DNA of 64,000 bases. It comes from Haematobia irritans (taxonomy: Eukaryota; Arthropoda; Insecta; Diptera; Muscidae). The translations under genes were made by a program, and so were the position numbers. This document shows positions 1 through 12,483 of the stretch, in pieces. The notes under the pieces are model-generated. The model did no database searches. It was given only the letters and a program-made list of their open reading frames with translations, and was not told where the DNA came from. The stretch spans positions 60,101,641-60,165,640 of the forward strand of contig NC_134398.1 in NCBI RefSeq assembly GCF_050003625.1, written 5' to 3'. How positions within the stretch are numbered: the stretch's first letter is position 1; every line of letters begins with the position of its first letter.

Positions 1-996
1 GTCATTTTTACAACTTTTCGAGTAAGCAGTGGCGATTTAACAGGGAAAATGTTGGTATTTTGACCATTTTTGTCGAAATCAGAAAAACATATATATGGGA
101 GCTAAATCTAAATCTGAACCAATGTCAACCAAATTTGGCACGCATAGCTACAATGCTAATTCTACTCCCTGTGCAAAATTTCAACTAAATCGGAGTTAAA
201 AATTGGCCTCTGTGGTCATTTGAGTGTAAATCGGGCGAAAGCTCTATATGGGAGATATATCTAAATCTGAACCGATTTCAACCCAATTTGGCACGTATAG
301 CCGCAATGCTAATTCTACTCCCTGTGCAAAATTTCAACTAAATCGGAGCAAAAAATTGGCCTCTGTGGTCATTTGAGTGTAAATCGGGCGAAAGCTATAT
401 ATGGGAGCTATATCTAAATCTGAACCGATTTCAACCAAATTTGGCACGCATAGCTATAATGCTAATTATACTCCCTGTGCAAAATATCAACTAAATCGGA
501 GCAAAAAATTGGCCTCTGTGGTCATTTGAGTGTAAATCGGGCGAAAGCTATATATGGGAGCTATATCTAAATCTGAACCGATTTCAACCAAATTTGGCAC
601 GCATAGCTACAATGCTAATTCTACTCCCTGTGCAAAATTTCAACTAAATCGGAGCAAAAAATTGGCCTCTGTGGGCACATGAGTGTAAATCGGGCGAAAG
701 CTATATATGGGAGCTATATCTAAATCTGAACCGATTTGGCTGATATTTTGCAAGTTTTTCGAGACTCATAAAATATTCGGATGTACAGAATTTTAGGAGG
801 ATCGGTTGATATACACGCCAATTATGACCAGATCGGTGAAAAATATATATGGCAGCTATATCTAAATCTGAACCGATTTTTTCCAAAATCAATAGGGATC
901 GTCTTTGAGCCGAAACAGGACCCTATACCAAATTTTAGGACAATCGTACTAAAACTGCGAGCTGTACTTTGCACACAAAAATACATCAACAGACAG

Positions 997-1031
<35 letters not shown>

Positions 1032-2124
1032 GACATCGCTAAATCGACTCAGAATTTAATTCTAAGACGATCGGTATACTAAACGATGGGTCTCAGACTT
1101 TTCCTTCTTGGCGTTACATACAAATGCACAAACTTATTATACCCTGTACCACAGTAGTGGTGAAGGGTATAAATATGGGAAACATTTAAATCTGAAGCAA
1201 TTTTAAGGAAACTTCGCAAAAGTTTATTTATGATTTATCGCTCGATATATATGTATTAGAAGTTTAGGAAAATTAGAGTCATTTTTACAACTTTTCGAGT
1301 AAGCAGTGGCGATTTAACAGGGAAAATGTTGGTATTTTGACCATTTTTGTCGAAATCAGAAAAACATATATATGGGAGCTAAATCTAAATCTGAACCAAT
1401 GTCAACCAAATTTGGCACGCATAGCTACAATGCTAATTCTACTCCCTGTGCAAAATTTCAACTAAATCGGAGTTAAAAATTGGCCTCTGTGGTCATTTGA
1501 GTGTAAATCGGGCGAAAGCTCTATATGGGAGATATATCTAAATCTGAACCGATTTCAACCCAATTTGGCACGTATAGCCGCAATGCTAATTCTACTCCCT
1601 GTGCAAAATTTCAACTAAATCGGAACAAAAAATTGGCCTCTGTGGTCATTTGAGTGTAAATCGGGCGAAAGCTATATATGGGAGCTATATCTAAATCTGA
1701 ACCGATTTCAACCAAATTTGGCACGCATAGCTATAATGCTAATTATACTCCCTGTGCAAAATATCAACTAAATCGGAGCAAAAAATTGGCCTCTGTGGTC
1801 ATTTGAGTGTAAATCGGGCGAAAGCTATATATGGGAGCTATATCTAAATCTGAACCGATTTGGCTGATATTTTGCAAGTTTTTCGAGACTCATAAAATAT
1901 TCGGATGTACAGAATTTTAGGAGGATCGGTTGATATACACGCCAATTATGACCAGATCGGTGAAAAATATATATGGCAGCTATATCTAAATCTGAACCGA
2001 TTTTTTCCAAAATCAATAGGGATCGTCTTTGAGCCGAAACAGGACCCTATACCAAATTTTAGGACAATCGGACTAAAACTGCGAGCTGTACTTTGCACAC
2101 AAAAATACATCAACAGACAGACAG

Positions 2125-2162
<38 letters not shown>

Positions 2163-3091
2163 GGACATCGCTAAATCGACTCAGAATTTAATTCTAAGAC
2201 GATCGGTATACTAAACGATGGGTCTCAGACTTTTCCTTCTTGGCGTTACATACAAATGCACAAACTTATTATACCCTGTACCACAGTAGTGGTGAAGGGT
2301 ATAAATATGGGAAACGTTTAAATCTGAAGCAATTTTAAGGAATCTTTGAAAAAGTTTATTTATAATTTATCGCTCGATATATGCGTATTAGAAGTTTAGG
2401 AAAATTAGAGTAATTTTTACAACTTTTCGACTAAGCAGTGGCGATTTTACAAGGAAAATGTTGGTATTTTGACCATTTTTGTCGAAATCAGAAAAACATA
2501 TATATATGGGAGCTATATCTAAATCTGAACCGATTTAAAATCGCATAGCTACAATGCTAATTCTACTCCCTGTGCAAAATTTCAACTAAATCGGAGTTAA
2601 AAATTAGCCTCTGTGGTCATATGAGTGTAAATCGGGCGAAAGCTATAAATGGGAGCTATATCTAAATATGAACCGATTTCAACCAAATTTGGCACGCATA
2701 GCAACAATGCTGATTCTACTCCCTGTGCAAAATTTCAAATAAATCCGAGCAAAAAATTGGGCTCTGTGGGCAAATGAGTGTAAATCGGGCGAAAGCTATA
2801 TATGGGAGCTATATCTAAATCTGAACCGATTTGGCTGATATTTTGCAAGTTTTTCGAGACCCATAAAATATTCGGATTTATGGAATTTGAGGAAGATCGG
2901 TTGATATACACGCCAATTATGACCAGATCGGTGAAAAATATATATGGCAGCTATATCTAAATCTGAACCGATTTTTTCCAAAATCAATAGGGATCGTCTT
3001 TGAGCCGAAACAGGACCCTATACCAAATTTTAGGACAATCGGACTAAAACTGCGAGCTGTACTTTGCACACAAAAATACATCAACAGACAG

Positions 3092-3122
<31 letters not shown>

Positions 3123-3261
3123 TCGCTAAATCGACTCAGAATTTAATTCTAAGCCGATCCGTATACTAAAAGGTTGGTCTATGATTACTCCTTCTTGGCG
3201 TTACATACAAATGCACAAACTTATTATACCCTGTACCACAGTAGTGGTGAAGGGTATAAAT
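1..3261 (+). repeat. Tandem array of a mini-me-like element (family A), about 3 units
   Basis: Three head-to-tail copies of one element. Unit 1 is cut by the window edge, unit 2 runs about 1170-2301 and unit 3 about 2302-3261. Each unit holds 2-5 degenerate subrepeats of about 148 bp (phrases such as TCTAAATCTGAACCGATTT), then a GACA-rich microsatellite, then a tail reading ACCACAGTAGTGGTGAAGGG. Units differ mainly in subrepeat number, as expected from unequal exchange. Insect mini-me elements are known to carry GTCY microsatellites, and the resemblance rests on that. Open frames here (for example 781-1059) are repeat translations, not genes. A single copy of the family lies at 36678-37999. 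Confidence 0.8.
990..1035 (+). repeat. GACA/GACG microsatellite
   Basis: Tract of GACA units with GACG interruptions inside the first family A unit. Equivalent tracts sit at 2113-2164 and 3085-3121, with different lengths. Confidence 0.9.
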
Positions 3262-3366
3262 ATTGTATACATACCTTGCATAAATAAAATTTTCTACACA
3301 TGAGATTATATGAATATTTTTTTTTTAAGTTGAACCCCCCCGAATTAAAATCCTGGCTACGGCCTT
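3262..3366. other. Junction with a possible transposon terminus
   Basis: Short AT-rich spacer. Its right end read on the minus strand (CAAGGCCGTAGCCAGGATTT) resembles the CAGGGCCGTAGCCAGG-type end found on some hAT-like elements in animals. No second end is seen, so this is a weak call. Confidence 0.3.
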
Positions 3367-5488
3367 GGACGGAGGTATTATAAGTTTATCATTCCGTTTG
3401 TAACACATCGAAATATCAATTTCCGACTATATAAAGTATATATATTCTTGATCAGGGAGAAATTCTAAGAAGATACACCCTCATAAAAAATCGCTTCTGT
3501 AACATATACTCCCAAACATATTTTGCTTCAAGCATATACATTTTTGGGTATTGCCCAAACATTTATATGTTTGATCTCTTCCAATATATAATATGTTTGA
3601 AAGCATATTGGTCTAAACAATATATGTTTGGGTAGTCTAAGTTCCAAACATTTTGTATTTTTGCATCCAAATTCAATAATGTTGTCTTCCAAAAAACAAT
3701 ATGTTATTTTGTGAACATATAATATGTTTGGAAGCATTTGCACCCAAAAATATTATATGCTTAAAAAAATTCTCCCAAACAATATTGTGCTCAAAATTTT
3801 ATTTATTTATTTATATATTTACAATCATAATGAATTATGAAAATAAACAGGTAATATAGGTGCTAACAACATAGGTTTTCGACCTGAATGCTCAAAATTT
3901 TGTTTCTGCCTAATTGTAAATTCCCCCACATCTTTCTCACTTCCACGACATTTTTTAGTTCTTAGCACCTTTTTCTGTAATACAAACATTGTAGAAGAAA
4001 TTATTCCATTTTTTTTTATTTTAATTTTACCTTTTGCCGGACGGGGATTCGAACAGCGGACCACACAGTTTGTAAGGATCAAAGAAGTAGCTGATCAATT
4101 GCCCAAGGAAAAATAAAATGTAAATTTTGTAATAACAAGCAACAACCACCAACTTAATTCAATATAGCTCCCTGTTAAATAGCGCTCCAAGCTACTAAAC
4201 ACATATATGTTTATAGACTATTTCTAAATTAATATATGTTTGCATCCAAGCATATTATATTTACAAACATTTTATGTCCCAAGCATAATATGTTCTAACA
4301 TATTAACATATATGTCCCAAACATGTTATGCTAGTTTATGAACATTATATGCTTGCACTCAAAAATATTGTGTTTAAAAATTTGTGTTCCAAACATATAA
4401 TGTTTATAGCCAAACATATGAAAAACAGTCTTTTTCATCCGTGTATAAGCATGTCTGTCTGTTGTAATCACGCTACAGCCTTCAATAATGGCGCTATCAT
4501 CCTGAAATTTGGAACAGATTCGTCTTTTGTATGCAGGCAGGTCAAGTTCGAAGATGGGCTATATCGGTCCATGTTTTGATATAGTCCCCATATAAACCCA
4601 CATCCCGATTTGGGGTCTTGGGCTTATTAAAACTGTAGTTTTTATCCAATTTGCCTGAAATTGTTAATCTACAGGTATTTTAGGACCATCAAAAAGTGTA
4701 CCGAAAATGGTGCCTATCGGTCCATGTTTTGGTATAGCCCCCATATAGACCGATCTCCCGATTTTACTTCTTGGGCTTCTAGAATCCGTGGTTTTAATCC
4801 AATTTACCTGAAATTTGACCCTAAAAACGTGTGTCGAAAATGGTGAGTACCGGTCCATGTTTTGATATAGCCCCCATATAGACCGATCTCCCGATTTTAC
4901 TTCTTGGGCTTCTAGAATCCGTAGTTTTTACCCTATTTGCCTGAAATTGGAAATCTAGAGGTATTCTAGGAAAATAAAGAGATGCGCCGCAAATGGTGAT
5001 TATCCGATTTGCCACAAATTGAAAATATACTGGCATTTTATACCAAAGTGTATATAATTTAGTTTTATCGATTATAGACCTATTTCATTTATTGAGGGTA
5101 TAGAAGGCGCACTGATCATGAAAATTGCTTGAAACTGAATGCAAATTTTACTTCTCGTAGTCATTTAAATAATTGGGGTGAAAATCCACAGATTATAGAT
5201 TTCAAATCAAGGCGTTATTTCATCATTTTCTTTCACTTACAAGATATGTTTATGATTCCTCTAAAACTCAAATAAAAATGGTTCTTATAAATTCAGAATT
5301 TGATCTAGTTTTCATAGGTAAAATCTTTACATTTATCTGTGGGAAGCGTACTGGTTGAACTGATCTGCTTGGGAAAATATCTGTCAGCAAATCCCCCTGA
5401 AATTTTCAAAGGAAACTATTATATTTGATTCATGGTGGTGGGTATTTAAGATTCGGCCCGGCCGAACTTACTACTGTATATACTTGTT
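3367..5488 (+). mobile_element. Mini-me-like element, family B, split by a T-family MITE
   Basis: Begins near the phrase GTATTATAAG and ends TACTGTATATACTTGTT. Inside are roughly 110-bp degenerate subrepeats (GGTCCATGTTTTGATATAG and variants) and a very short GTCT tract at 4453-4462. The copy at 28485-30226 matches throughout. A T-family MITE (3476-4443) interrupts it; rejoining the flanks restores the family B order. No coding capacity is seen; the small frames at 4328-5036 are shadows of the subrepeats. Confidence 0.75.
3476..4443 (+). mobile_element. T-family MITE, copy T1
   Basis: Starts CACCCTCATAAAAAATCGC and ends TTTTTCATCCGTG, with TA on both sides (3474-3475, 4444-4445). The interior is AT-rich with many copies of the words CAAACAT and ATATGTTTG in both orientations. 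It is about 97% alike by eye to T2 at 6690-7650. It has no transposase, so it would be a non-autonomous DNA transposon. Confidence 0.8.
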
Positions 5489-6222
5489 ATAGTTACAAAT
5501 GATTGATGACACTCATACGTCTCATAGTACGTAACCACAAATTACCAAATATTTGACACTTTGCAAGAAGGATGATTATTTATTACTTTACAGATCTTAT
5601 TAATAGCAAATTATAAATATTTTGCAAATAATTAATCTACTTGAACCGATACAATTTTTTTTTTGTAAATGGAATGTTCGAAAGCAAGGTAGATAGAAGA
5701 AGAACACTTAATTAATTTGATAAAATCTTTCAAAGCCAGAAAGAATTATTGTATACACAGAGAATAATATCATTTATTTTTAGGTTACAATAAATTTAGT
5801 TAAAACAGATTGTTGAACATTTATTTTAATTAATATGATACATATAACATTTTGTATTAATTAGTCAATGTTGTGACTTTTTGGAGTGGTGAACTACAGT
5901 TTTTAATTAGTATTGATGATACAAGGAAAAAAGGATTTTATACCAAAGGAGGCTTTGAAAAAATAGTTATATTTTCATGTCAAACAGATGAAATAAAATC
6001 GCATCATTTTATTTCAAATTAAAAGAAAAAATATATTCGTAGTGGAATCCATTCATTTAAATGATTTTTAAGTGAAAAATGTTATATTTGGCCAAATAAT
6101 TGTAGAGAAGAATGACACCATTTTTTTTTTTTTTTTGGCAAAAGTGTTTCTTAAACCGTTTTAAATTTTCTAAAATGAACGTGGTGTTTCAAATAGAGGA
6201 TGCTTACTCCAAAAGGATATCA
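5489..6222. other. AT-rich spacer
   Basis: No gene, tRNA or recognisable element is seen. The stretch is AT-rich with homopolymers, for example a T run near 6121-6136. Confidence 0.5.
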
Positions 6223-6351
6223 CGTGTAATCAGTGTTACCGTTGTGCGACTTTAGTCGCATTTTGCAACCTTTCTGACGTCATGCGACTGTTTGTGTGAC
6301 ATTTTTAAAATATGCAAAATGTGCGACTTTAGTCGCAAGCATGCTGAGTAC

Positions 6352-6530
6352 TTCAAAGCTTCTCTAAGTACTTCACCGCAATATGAAACGCTGTTTGAAC
6401 TATAAACAGGAGTTCACTTGTCATTGAGTTACCCATATAAGTTCACCAATGTGGTATCACAATGGACTGTATAGTCTAAGTGAGCCTGATACATCGGGCT
6501 GCCACCTATCCTATCCTAACTTAACCTACC
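6352..6530 (+). mobile_element. Diverged SINE fragment inside the hAT element
   Basis: Matches the 3' half of the local SINE: CAAAGCTTCTCTAAGT, GTGGTATCACAATGGACTG and CATCGGGCTGCCAC followed by CCTAA-like repeats. The tRNA-like head is missing and many substitutions are present, so it is an old, 5'-truncated copy. Confidence 0.75.
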
Positions 6531-6689
6531 CATATAAGCACTCCTTATAAAGAGATAAGTAAATCACATATAGTATCACAAAGGACACCTAACCTACACG
6601 GTGTTGCGGTTTGTTCAGTTGTTTTTTGCATACAACTACATCCGTGCTAGTACCAAACAATGTTTGATAATTATCACAAATTTTTACTG

Positions 6690-7650
6690 CACCCTCACAA
6701 AACATCGCTCTGTAACATATACTCCCAAACATATTTTGCTTCAAGCATATACATTTTTGGGTATTGCCCAAACATTTATATGTTTGATCTCTTCCAATAT
6801 ATAATATGTTTGAAAGCACATTGGTCTAAACAATATATGTTTGGGTAGTCTAAGTTCCAAACATTTTGTATTTTTGCATACAAATTCAATAATGTTGTCT
6901 TCCAAAAAACAATATGTTATTATGTTTGGAAGCACTTTGCACCCAAAAATATTATATGCTTAAAAAAAATTCTCCCAAACAATATTGTGCTCAAAATTTT
7001 ATTTATTTATTTATATATTTACAATAATAATCAATTACGAAAATAAACAGGTAATATAGGTGCTAACAACATAGGTTTTCGACCTGAATGCTCAAAATTT
7101 TGTTTCTGCCCAATTGTATATTCCCCCACATCTTTCTCACTTCCACGAGATTTTTTAGTTCTTAGCACCTTTTTCTGTAATACAAACATTGTAGAAGAAA
7201 TTATTCAATTTTATGATTTTTTTTATTTTAATTTTACCTCTTGCCGGACGGGGATTCGAACAGCGGACCACACAGTTTGTAAGGATCAAAGAAGTAGCTG
7301 ATCAATTGCCCAAGGAAAAATAAAATGTTAATTTTGTAATAACAAGCAACAACCACCAACTTAATTCAATATCGCTCCCTGTTAAATAGCGCTCCAAGCT
7401 ACTAAACACATATATGTTTATAGGCTATTTCTAAATTAATATATGTTTGCATCCAAGCATATTATATTTACAAACATTTTATGTCCCAAACATAATATGT
7501 TCTAACATATTAACATATATGCCCCAAACATGTTATGCTAGTTTATGAACATTATATGCTTGCACTCAAAAATATTGTGTTTATAAATTTGTGTTCCACA
7601 CATATAATGTTTATAGCCAAACATATGAAAAACAGTATTTTTCATCCGTG
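6690..7650 (+). mobile_element. T-family MITE, copy T2
   Basis: Starts CACCCTCACAAAACATCGC and ends TTTTTCATCCGTG, flanked by TG (6688-6689 and 7651-7652). It is nested in the hAT element. The target duplication is TG here but TA for T1, so the family is not strictly TA-specific. Confidence 0.8.
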
Positions 7651-8290
7651 TGGAAGTCGTTCGTTTACTGCAAAAAGTAAGCAAAAGGGGATCCAGAGGG
7701 AGATCAAATGTGACATTTGAGAAATAGAGAAGTTGCAAGTTTTTGCTAGGGTTTGTTTTTGCCAGTAAAACTTGCAAGAGTTTGTCATAATCATACGTGC
7801 AATATATTTCACAGAGTCAATTAGAAGAGTAGTATAAAAAATAAATATGTTTATTATTTTATTTGTTTTAAAAGCTTTAAATTGGCTGAAGGTAAATTGG
7901 TACTGCATGGTGTTCGCGTACATTTCTGCTAATTTTAGCAAAAAGAATAAAAATCAATTTTTACTATTTTGCAAGTTTACGTTTTACTGGATTTTATCTT
8001 ACAATAAGTTGGTAAACTATCTTTTTATGTTAAAGGGACTGTTCCCTTATTGTTCTTGTTTATAGAACATTTTTCGTAATAAAAATACCTCACATATGTA
8101 AGCGACTGTTTTAACACTATGCAACTTTTTTGTGCGACCTTTTTTTGAAAATGCGACTTTTTTGCGACTTTTTCAAAATTTCCAGCGGTAACACTGCGTG
8201 TAATAATTAGTGGTCAGAGAAAATTTTAAATAGAAGAAGCTGTAGAAAAAGTGAAATATCTGTGGCAGATTTAAATGGTTTGTATGATTC

Positions 8291-8635
8291 ACCGTGGTGC
8301 AATGGTTAGCATGCCCGCCTTGCATACACAAGGTCGTGGGTTCGATTCCTGCTACGACCGAACACCAAAAAGTTTTTCAGCGGTGGATTACTCCACCTCA
8401 GTAATGCTGGTGACATTTCTGAGGGTTTCAAAGCTTCTCTAAGTGGTTTCACTGGAGTGTGGAACGCCGTTCGGACTCGGCTATAAAAAGGAGGTCCCTT
8501 GTCATTGAGCTTAACATGGAATCGGGCAACACTCAGTGATAAGAGAGAAGTTCACCACTGTGGTATCACAATGGACTGATTAGTCTAAGTGAGCCTGATA
8601 CATCGGGCTGCCACATAACCTAACCTAACCTAACC
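8291..8635 (+). mobile_element. Full-length tRNA-derived SINE
   Basis: The head ACCGTGGTGCAATGGTTAGC carries an A-box-like element, and GGTTCGATTCC carries the B box, so RNA polymerase III transcription is expected. A body of about 220 bp unrelated to tRNA follows, then the tail TATCACAATGGACTGA ... CATCGGGCTGCCAC and CCTAA repeats. The anticodon arm region (CCTTGCATACACAAGG) suggests an Ala-like tRNA ancestor, but that is tentative. Nine recognisable copies lie in the window on both strands. Confidence 0.9.
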
Positions 8636-9966
8636 ATGATTCAACTAATCGCTTCGTTTTATTTTTACAGTTCTTAAATGTGCGTGAATATAAATTCCGA
8701 ATTTATTTAGCACAGACACCAACCATTTTTGCAGAGCTCTGTTAATTAGTTAACAGAGCTTCATAAAGGAGAGAACAGAGCACTGTAACGAGTTAACAGA
8801 GGCATTTTCTACCCTAACCAATGATAGATTTATTTTTTGATCAGCAGGAAAAATATTAAATGGTCTTCCTGACCAATTTACTTTATCTAAAATTAAACCA
8901 CCCACTTGTGGCATTCATTGATGTTTCAAGCTTTTTTTCAGGACATTTTTTTGTGTTAGTGTAGTACCGAAGATTCAGTCCGGTCAAGTATATGCTTGTT
9001 GTTTTACTTAAGTTTTTTTTCAGATTTTCAGATTGCGAGTAGCTTTTGGACTAAGTGCCACAAATTTGAAGTTCATTGCATTAATTGGAAAGACTATATT
9101 TGACGATGCGATGCTAAATTTACTCCAGCTCCATTCCGCTACTCTTATAAGTTGCCGTCAAAATTTTAAATATAAAATCACAATTTATTATAATAGAATC
9201 AAGTACCCTATATTGAAAACGTTGGATGCTGTAGATATTATTTTGGTTGGTTCTAATCCTAATATTTGAGTTTATTTATGTTATTAACGAATTGCAACTT
9301 CAAAGAACTAAATGTAGTAAAATGACTATATTTGTATTTCTTACAATCAAAATATGAATATGGTTTCATATGCCAATATTTGGAATAGTCAAATTTTTGT
9401 TATTTTAAGAAATGGAAACCAACAACACATTCACAAATGTAGTTGTTAGCTCAACTTTAAATACAAATTTAATTGTGTTGACTACAAAATTCGTTGTTAT
9501 TTCGTTCTGTGTACGATTAAATATACATACATGCTTGGTTATTTACATTATTTATCTATATATTCTACTTTATATTATTAGTATATAATATGTTGATGTT
9601 AATTGAAAATTTGTTTGCAATATTAAGTAGTAAAGGATATATGAATATCAGCAATTGGCTACCTTGAGGTTGTTGTTGGCACATAGGATAGCAAGAAGTA
9701 ATATAAGAAATTTGGCAAAGTTGTACATTTGTACATACACATGGTTAAGATTTCTACACCTGTGTGACATAGGGCTAAAATTTCATGTCACGTACACAAT
9801 TCTCCTTTAATGTGGTGTACATATGCAGAGATGTTATCATAAAATTGGCTATTTGTGCACCAAATGCAACTTCAAATGACCTATACATAGAGGAAAGGAA
9901 ACTTGTCCGGGTCGTTTTTTTTTTTGAGTTGCTTTCGGACTCGACTACAAGTAGAAATTATGATAT
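8636..9966. other. Spacer with a degraded family B end
   Basis: Mostly unique AT-rich sequence. At 8965-9003 a phrase ending CAAGTATATGCTTGTT looks like a decayed 3' end of the family B element. An 11-bp inverted repeat (AGCTCTGTTAA / TTAACAGAGCT) sits near 8735-8761. The frames at 9033-9269 and 9785-9979 have no recognisable motifs. Confidence 0.5.
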
Positions 9967-10556
9967 ATTTCAAGTATAAAAACCTTTAAAATAAAGTGTG
10001 GAAAAAAATCTCCTATTTTTAAAAACTGTTTTGCTTTGTAGTCAAGATGCAAAAAATCAAAAAATGTAAAGGCGATTGCAGAATTATTAAAGCCAAATTG
10101 ACCTTACCCAAACAAACTGCTTCGAAAAAAGGAAAGGAGGAAAGAAAACTTTATATCAGGGAAATTCGGATTCGTATTTTAAGGACATAAGTTAGGTGGC
10201 AGCCCGATATATCAGGCTCACTTAGACTATTGAGTCCATTGTGATACCACAGTGGTGAATTTCTCTCTTATCATTGAGTGCTGCCCGAGTTCATGTTAAG
10301 CTCAATGCCAAGGGACCTCCTTTTTATAGCCGAGTCCGAGCGGCGTTCCACATTGCAGTGAAACCACTTATAGAAGCTTTGAAACACTCAGAAATGTCAC
10401 CAGCATTACTACGGTGGGTCCACCGCTGAAAAACTTTTTGGCGTTCGGTCGAAACAGGAATCGAACCAACGACCTTGTGTATCCAAGGCGGGCATGCTAA
10501 CCATTGCATTGCCTTCTTCATGAAATCTTTGGCTTCAGGACAATAGTTCTTCAGTG
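9967..10556 (-). mobile_element. X-family MITE, decayed, split by a SINE
   Basis: Reversed X element: the phrase TTTGCTTTGTAGTCAAGATGCA and the end ATGAAATCTTTGGC ... TTCAGTG match other X copies (27062, 44704, 52161). TA follows its right end at 10557-10558. A SINE lies inside at about 10191-10515. The left end is missing. Confidence 0.7.
10191..10515 (-). mobile_element. SINE, minus strand, inside the X MITE
   Basis: Reverse complement of the SINE: tail GTTAGGTGGCAGCCCGAT at the low coordinate, head (CTAACCATTGCA) at the high coordinate. The B box region reads GGAATCGAACC, with substitutions. Target duplications are not clear. The 85-residue frame at 10324-10581 is a translation of this element. 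Confidence 0.88.
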
Positions 10557-11717
10557 TAGCTTTGTAGTCAAGTGTGATCAAATTTAAAAATTTAATTTCA
10601 ATAATATTGAAGATTTTTCCAATTTTTTATGTCAGTTTTACTTTATTTTAATGGAATTTTTTATGTAAATATACCCCTTTTAAATTCGAATAACCTAACT
10701 CTAAGTACAAAATGCTTTCAGTGGAAAGTCTACCGACTTTTGGTCAAGTACAAAATTTTTTTCTTAAGAGATATGCGTCGTTGGTCTAATAAAAAACGCT
10801 TTGATTGTTTCATTTCAATACACATTTACAATTTTTCGAAATAATCCACTCACAATATATGTTCGCTTTGATGCAATCCCGTTTATCTAAAACTTTCTAG
10901 TTCATTGAAGCATATTACAAATAATTTATTATCCATCAATACATTTTTCATATTTATAATAGAACATTAAGGTAATGAGGTAAGACAGGAGCGTTATGAG
11001 TCAGTATGTGGAAGTATGATCTATATTTTCCAACAACTGCATTGTATACTCGTAAGTAAGGGATGCAACATTTGAAAGCACATAGTAAATAGTATTTTAT
11101 GTACTTTAGTTTTTGTTATTATGTGCATATGGTTAAAATATGAAATGAACCGAAAACCTCAAAACCACATTCAAACAGAAAATTTATATTTTCATCTAGA
11201 AAATGCACAGCTTTTATTGGAATTACATTTTCTACGAAAAATAATTATTCGTTTAATCTAAGTTACGTTTTTCATTTTTTTAAGAGATTTATTTTGTAAA
11301 CAATAAAACGAAATTTTACGGTTATGTTGGACAAAAAAATTAATCCGTGGGAATTTGGAGATTCGTACCAAGCCTTTAGTCTTTTTAATAATTACCCGGC
11401 AAAAATGGAGCACTATTTCAGCAGGATTTTAAGGGAGAGAGGCAGTACCAACTGCTTACAAAACAACCGAATCAGCGCTGATTTTTGTGAGCGATATATA
11501 ATCTTGAGTTTCCTATTTTATAGCATTGTTGATATGAAGGAAAACATCACTACCTTTCATGCATCTATACTGCATGAATTGGTAGCAATAACGTAAACGA
11601 ACGATCATAAACTAGTTTGATTACTCCTTTACGATACATGCAGTGTGGTTGCACTACCTACTTTATTTTATACCAAAAAGCGCAACTAAACTCTTACTGC
11701 TGAAGTATTTTTATTTA
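10557..11717. other. AT-rich spacer without recognisable features
   Basis: No repeat family, tRNA or convincing coding frame is seen. The longest frames, 10629-10844 and 11324-11596, show no motif and have a composition like the surroundings. Confidence 0.5.
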
Positions 11718-12290
11718 CACAGAAAAAAATATCACCAAAATATTTCCAATTAAAAAGTTAATTGAAGTTGAAAAAGTTTTCAATTAATAAATTAATTGAT
11801 ACAATTAACTTTTTAATCATGATAGAAACATTAAGTTAATTAAGCCAGTGATTGAAAATTTTAAAATTTTTAATTAAAAAATTAATTGATACAATTAACT
11901 TTTTAATCAAATTCGGAAGACTTATTCAGTTAAAAAAAGTGCTGATTTTTTTTTTTAATTTTTAATTAAAAATGTATTTCAAACAATGATTTGTTAATCC
12001 AAATAAAAACTCTAAGTCAATTCAGAAAGTAATTAAAAATAGTTACCTTTTTTAATTAATAAATTAATTGAGTTTTGCAATCAACATCAATTAAATTTTT
12101 AATTGAATCAATTAAAAAATTAATTGAAATTTGCTGAAAAAATCAATTAATTCTTTAATCAAGAATTTTTTTTATGCCCAATTAAAACTGTGATTGATAC
12201 TATCATTTTCGTGATTGAAGACATTTCAATTAAAAAATTAATTGGATCAATTAATTTGGTGATTGAATCAGAAAATTTTTTTTTTGCGTG
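11718..12290 (+). mobile_element. V-family MITE, copy V1
   Basis: Starts CACAGAAAAAAATATCACC and ends TTTTTTTTTGCGTG, with TA on both sides (11716-11717, 12291-12292). The interior is dense in AATTAATTG / CAATTAA words in both orientations, so it could fold extensively. It has no coding capacity. Other copies: 25892-26153, 32810-32980, 43966-44200 and 48945-50936 (split). Confidence 0.75.
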
Positions 12291-12483
12291 TAGTATAACT
12301 TTAAACAATTTAAATGACATAAAAAAGAATTTCGAAAACAAATTACAATGAAAAAAATATTGTCATGAGGTCAAAGATTGTATTGTGAAAACGCATTTCT
12401 CTGCTATAATGTTTAAATATATTTCGGCAATTAAGTCGTTTTGTCCTTATAGTTAAATGATTCGACTTAAAACTATGTATCTT

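Larger units (their letters stand above)
6231..8196 (+). mobile_element. Non-autonomous hAT element with 8-bp target duplication
   Basis: The ends are CAGTGTTACCG at 6231 and CGGTAACACTG ending at 8196, perfect inverted termini. The flanking 8-mers are identical: CGTGTAAT at 6223-6230 and at 8197-8204. CAGTG-type ends with an 8-bp duplication define the hAT superfamily. Just inside each end are repeated GTGCGACTTT / AAAGTCGCA words. No transposase is visible; without the nested T2 MITE and a SINE fragment the core is about 0.8 kb. Confidence 0.88.

Noticed and set aside
781..3123. Repeated small proteins (frames at 781, 1905, 2917 and their minus partners)
   Set aside because: They are translations of the tandem family A repeat and its GACA microsatellite; the same frames appear wherever the repeat does and show no codon constraint.
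6223..8204. T element at 6690 as part of the hAT element
   Set aside because: The same T sequence occurs at 3476 in a different context with its own ends and duplication, so it is a separate insertion.
8291..8360. SINE head as a functional tRNA gene
   Set aside because: The head has A and B boxes but no acceptor stem pairing, and is continuous with the SINE body in every copy.
10324..10581. 85-residue minus-strand frame
   Set aside because: It is a translation of the SINE; the same peptide pieces recur at 33479-33661.
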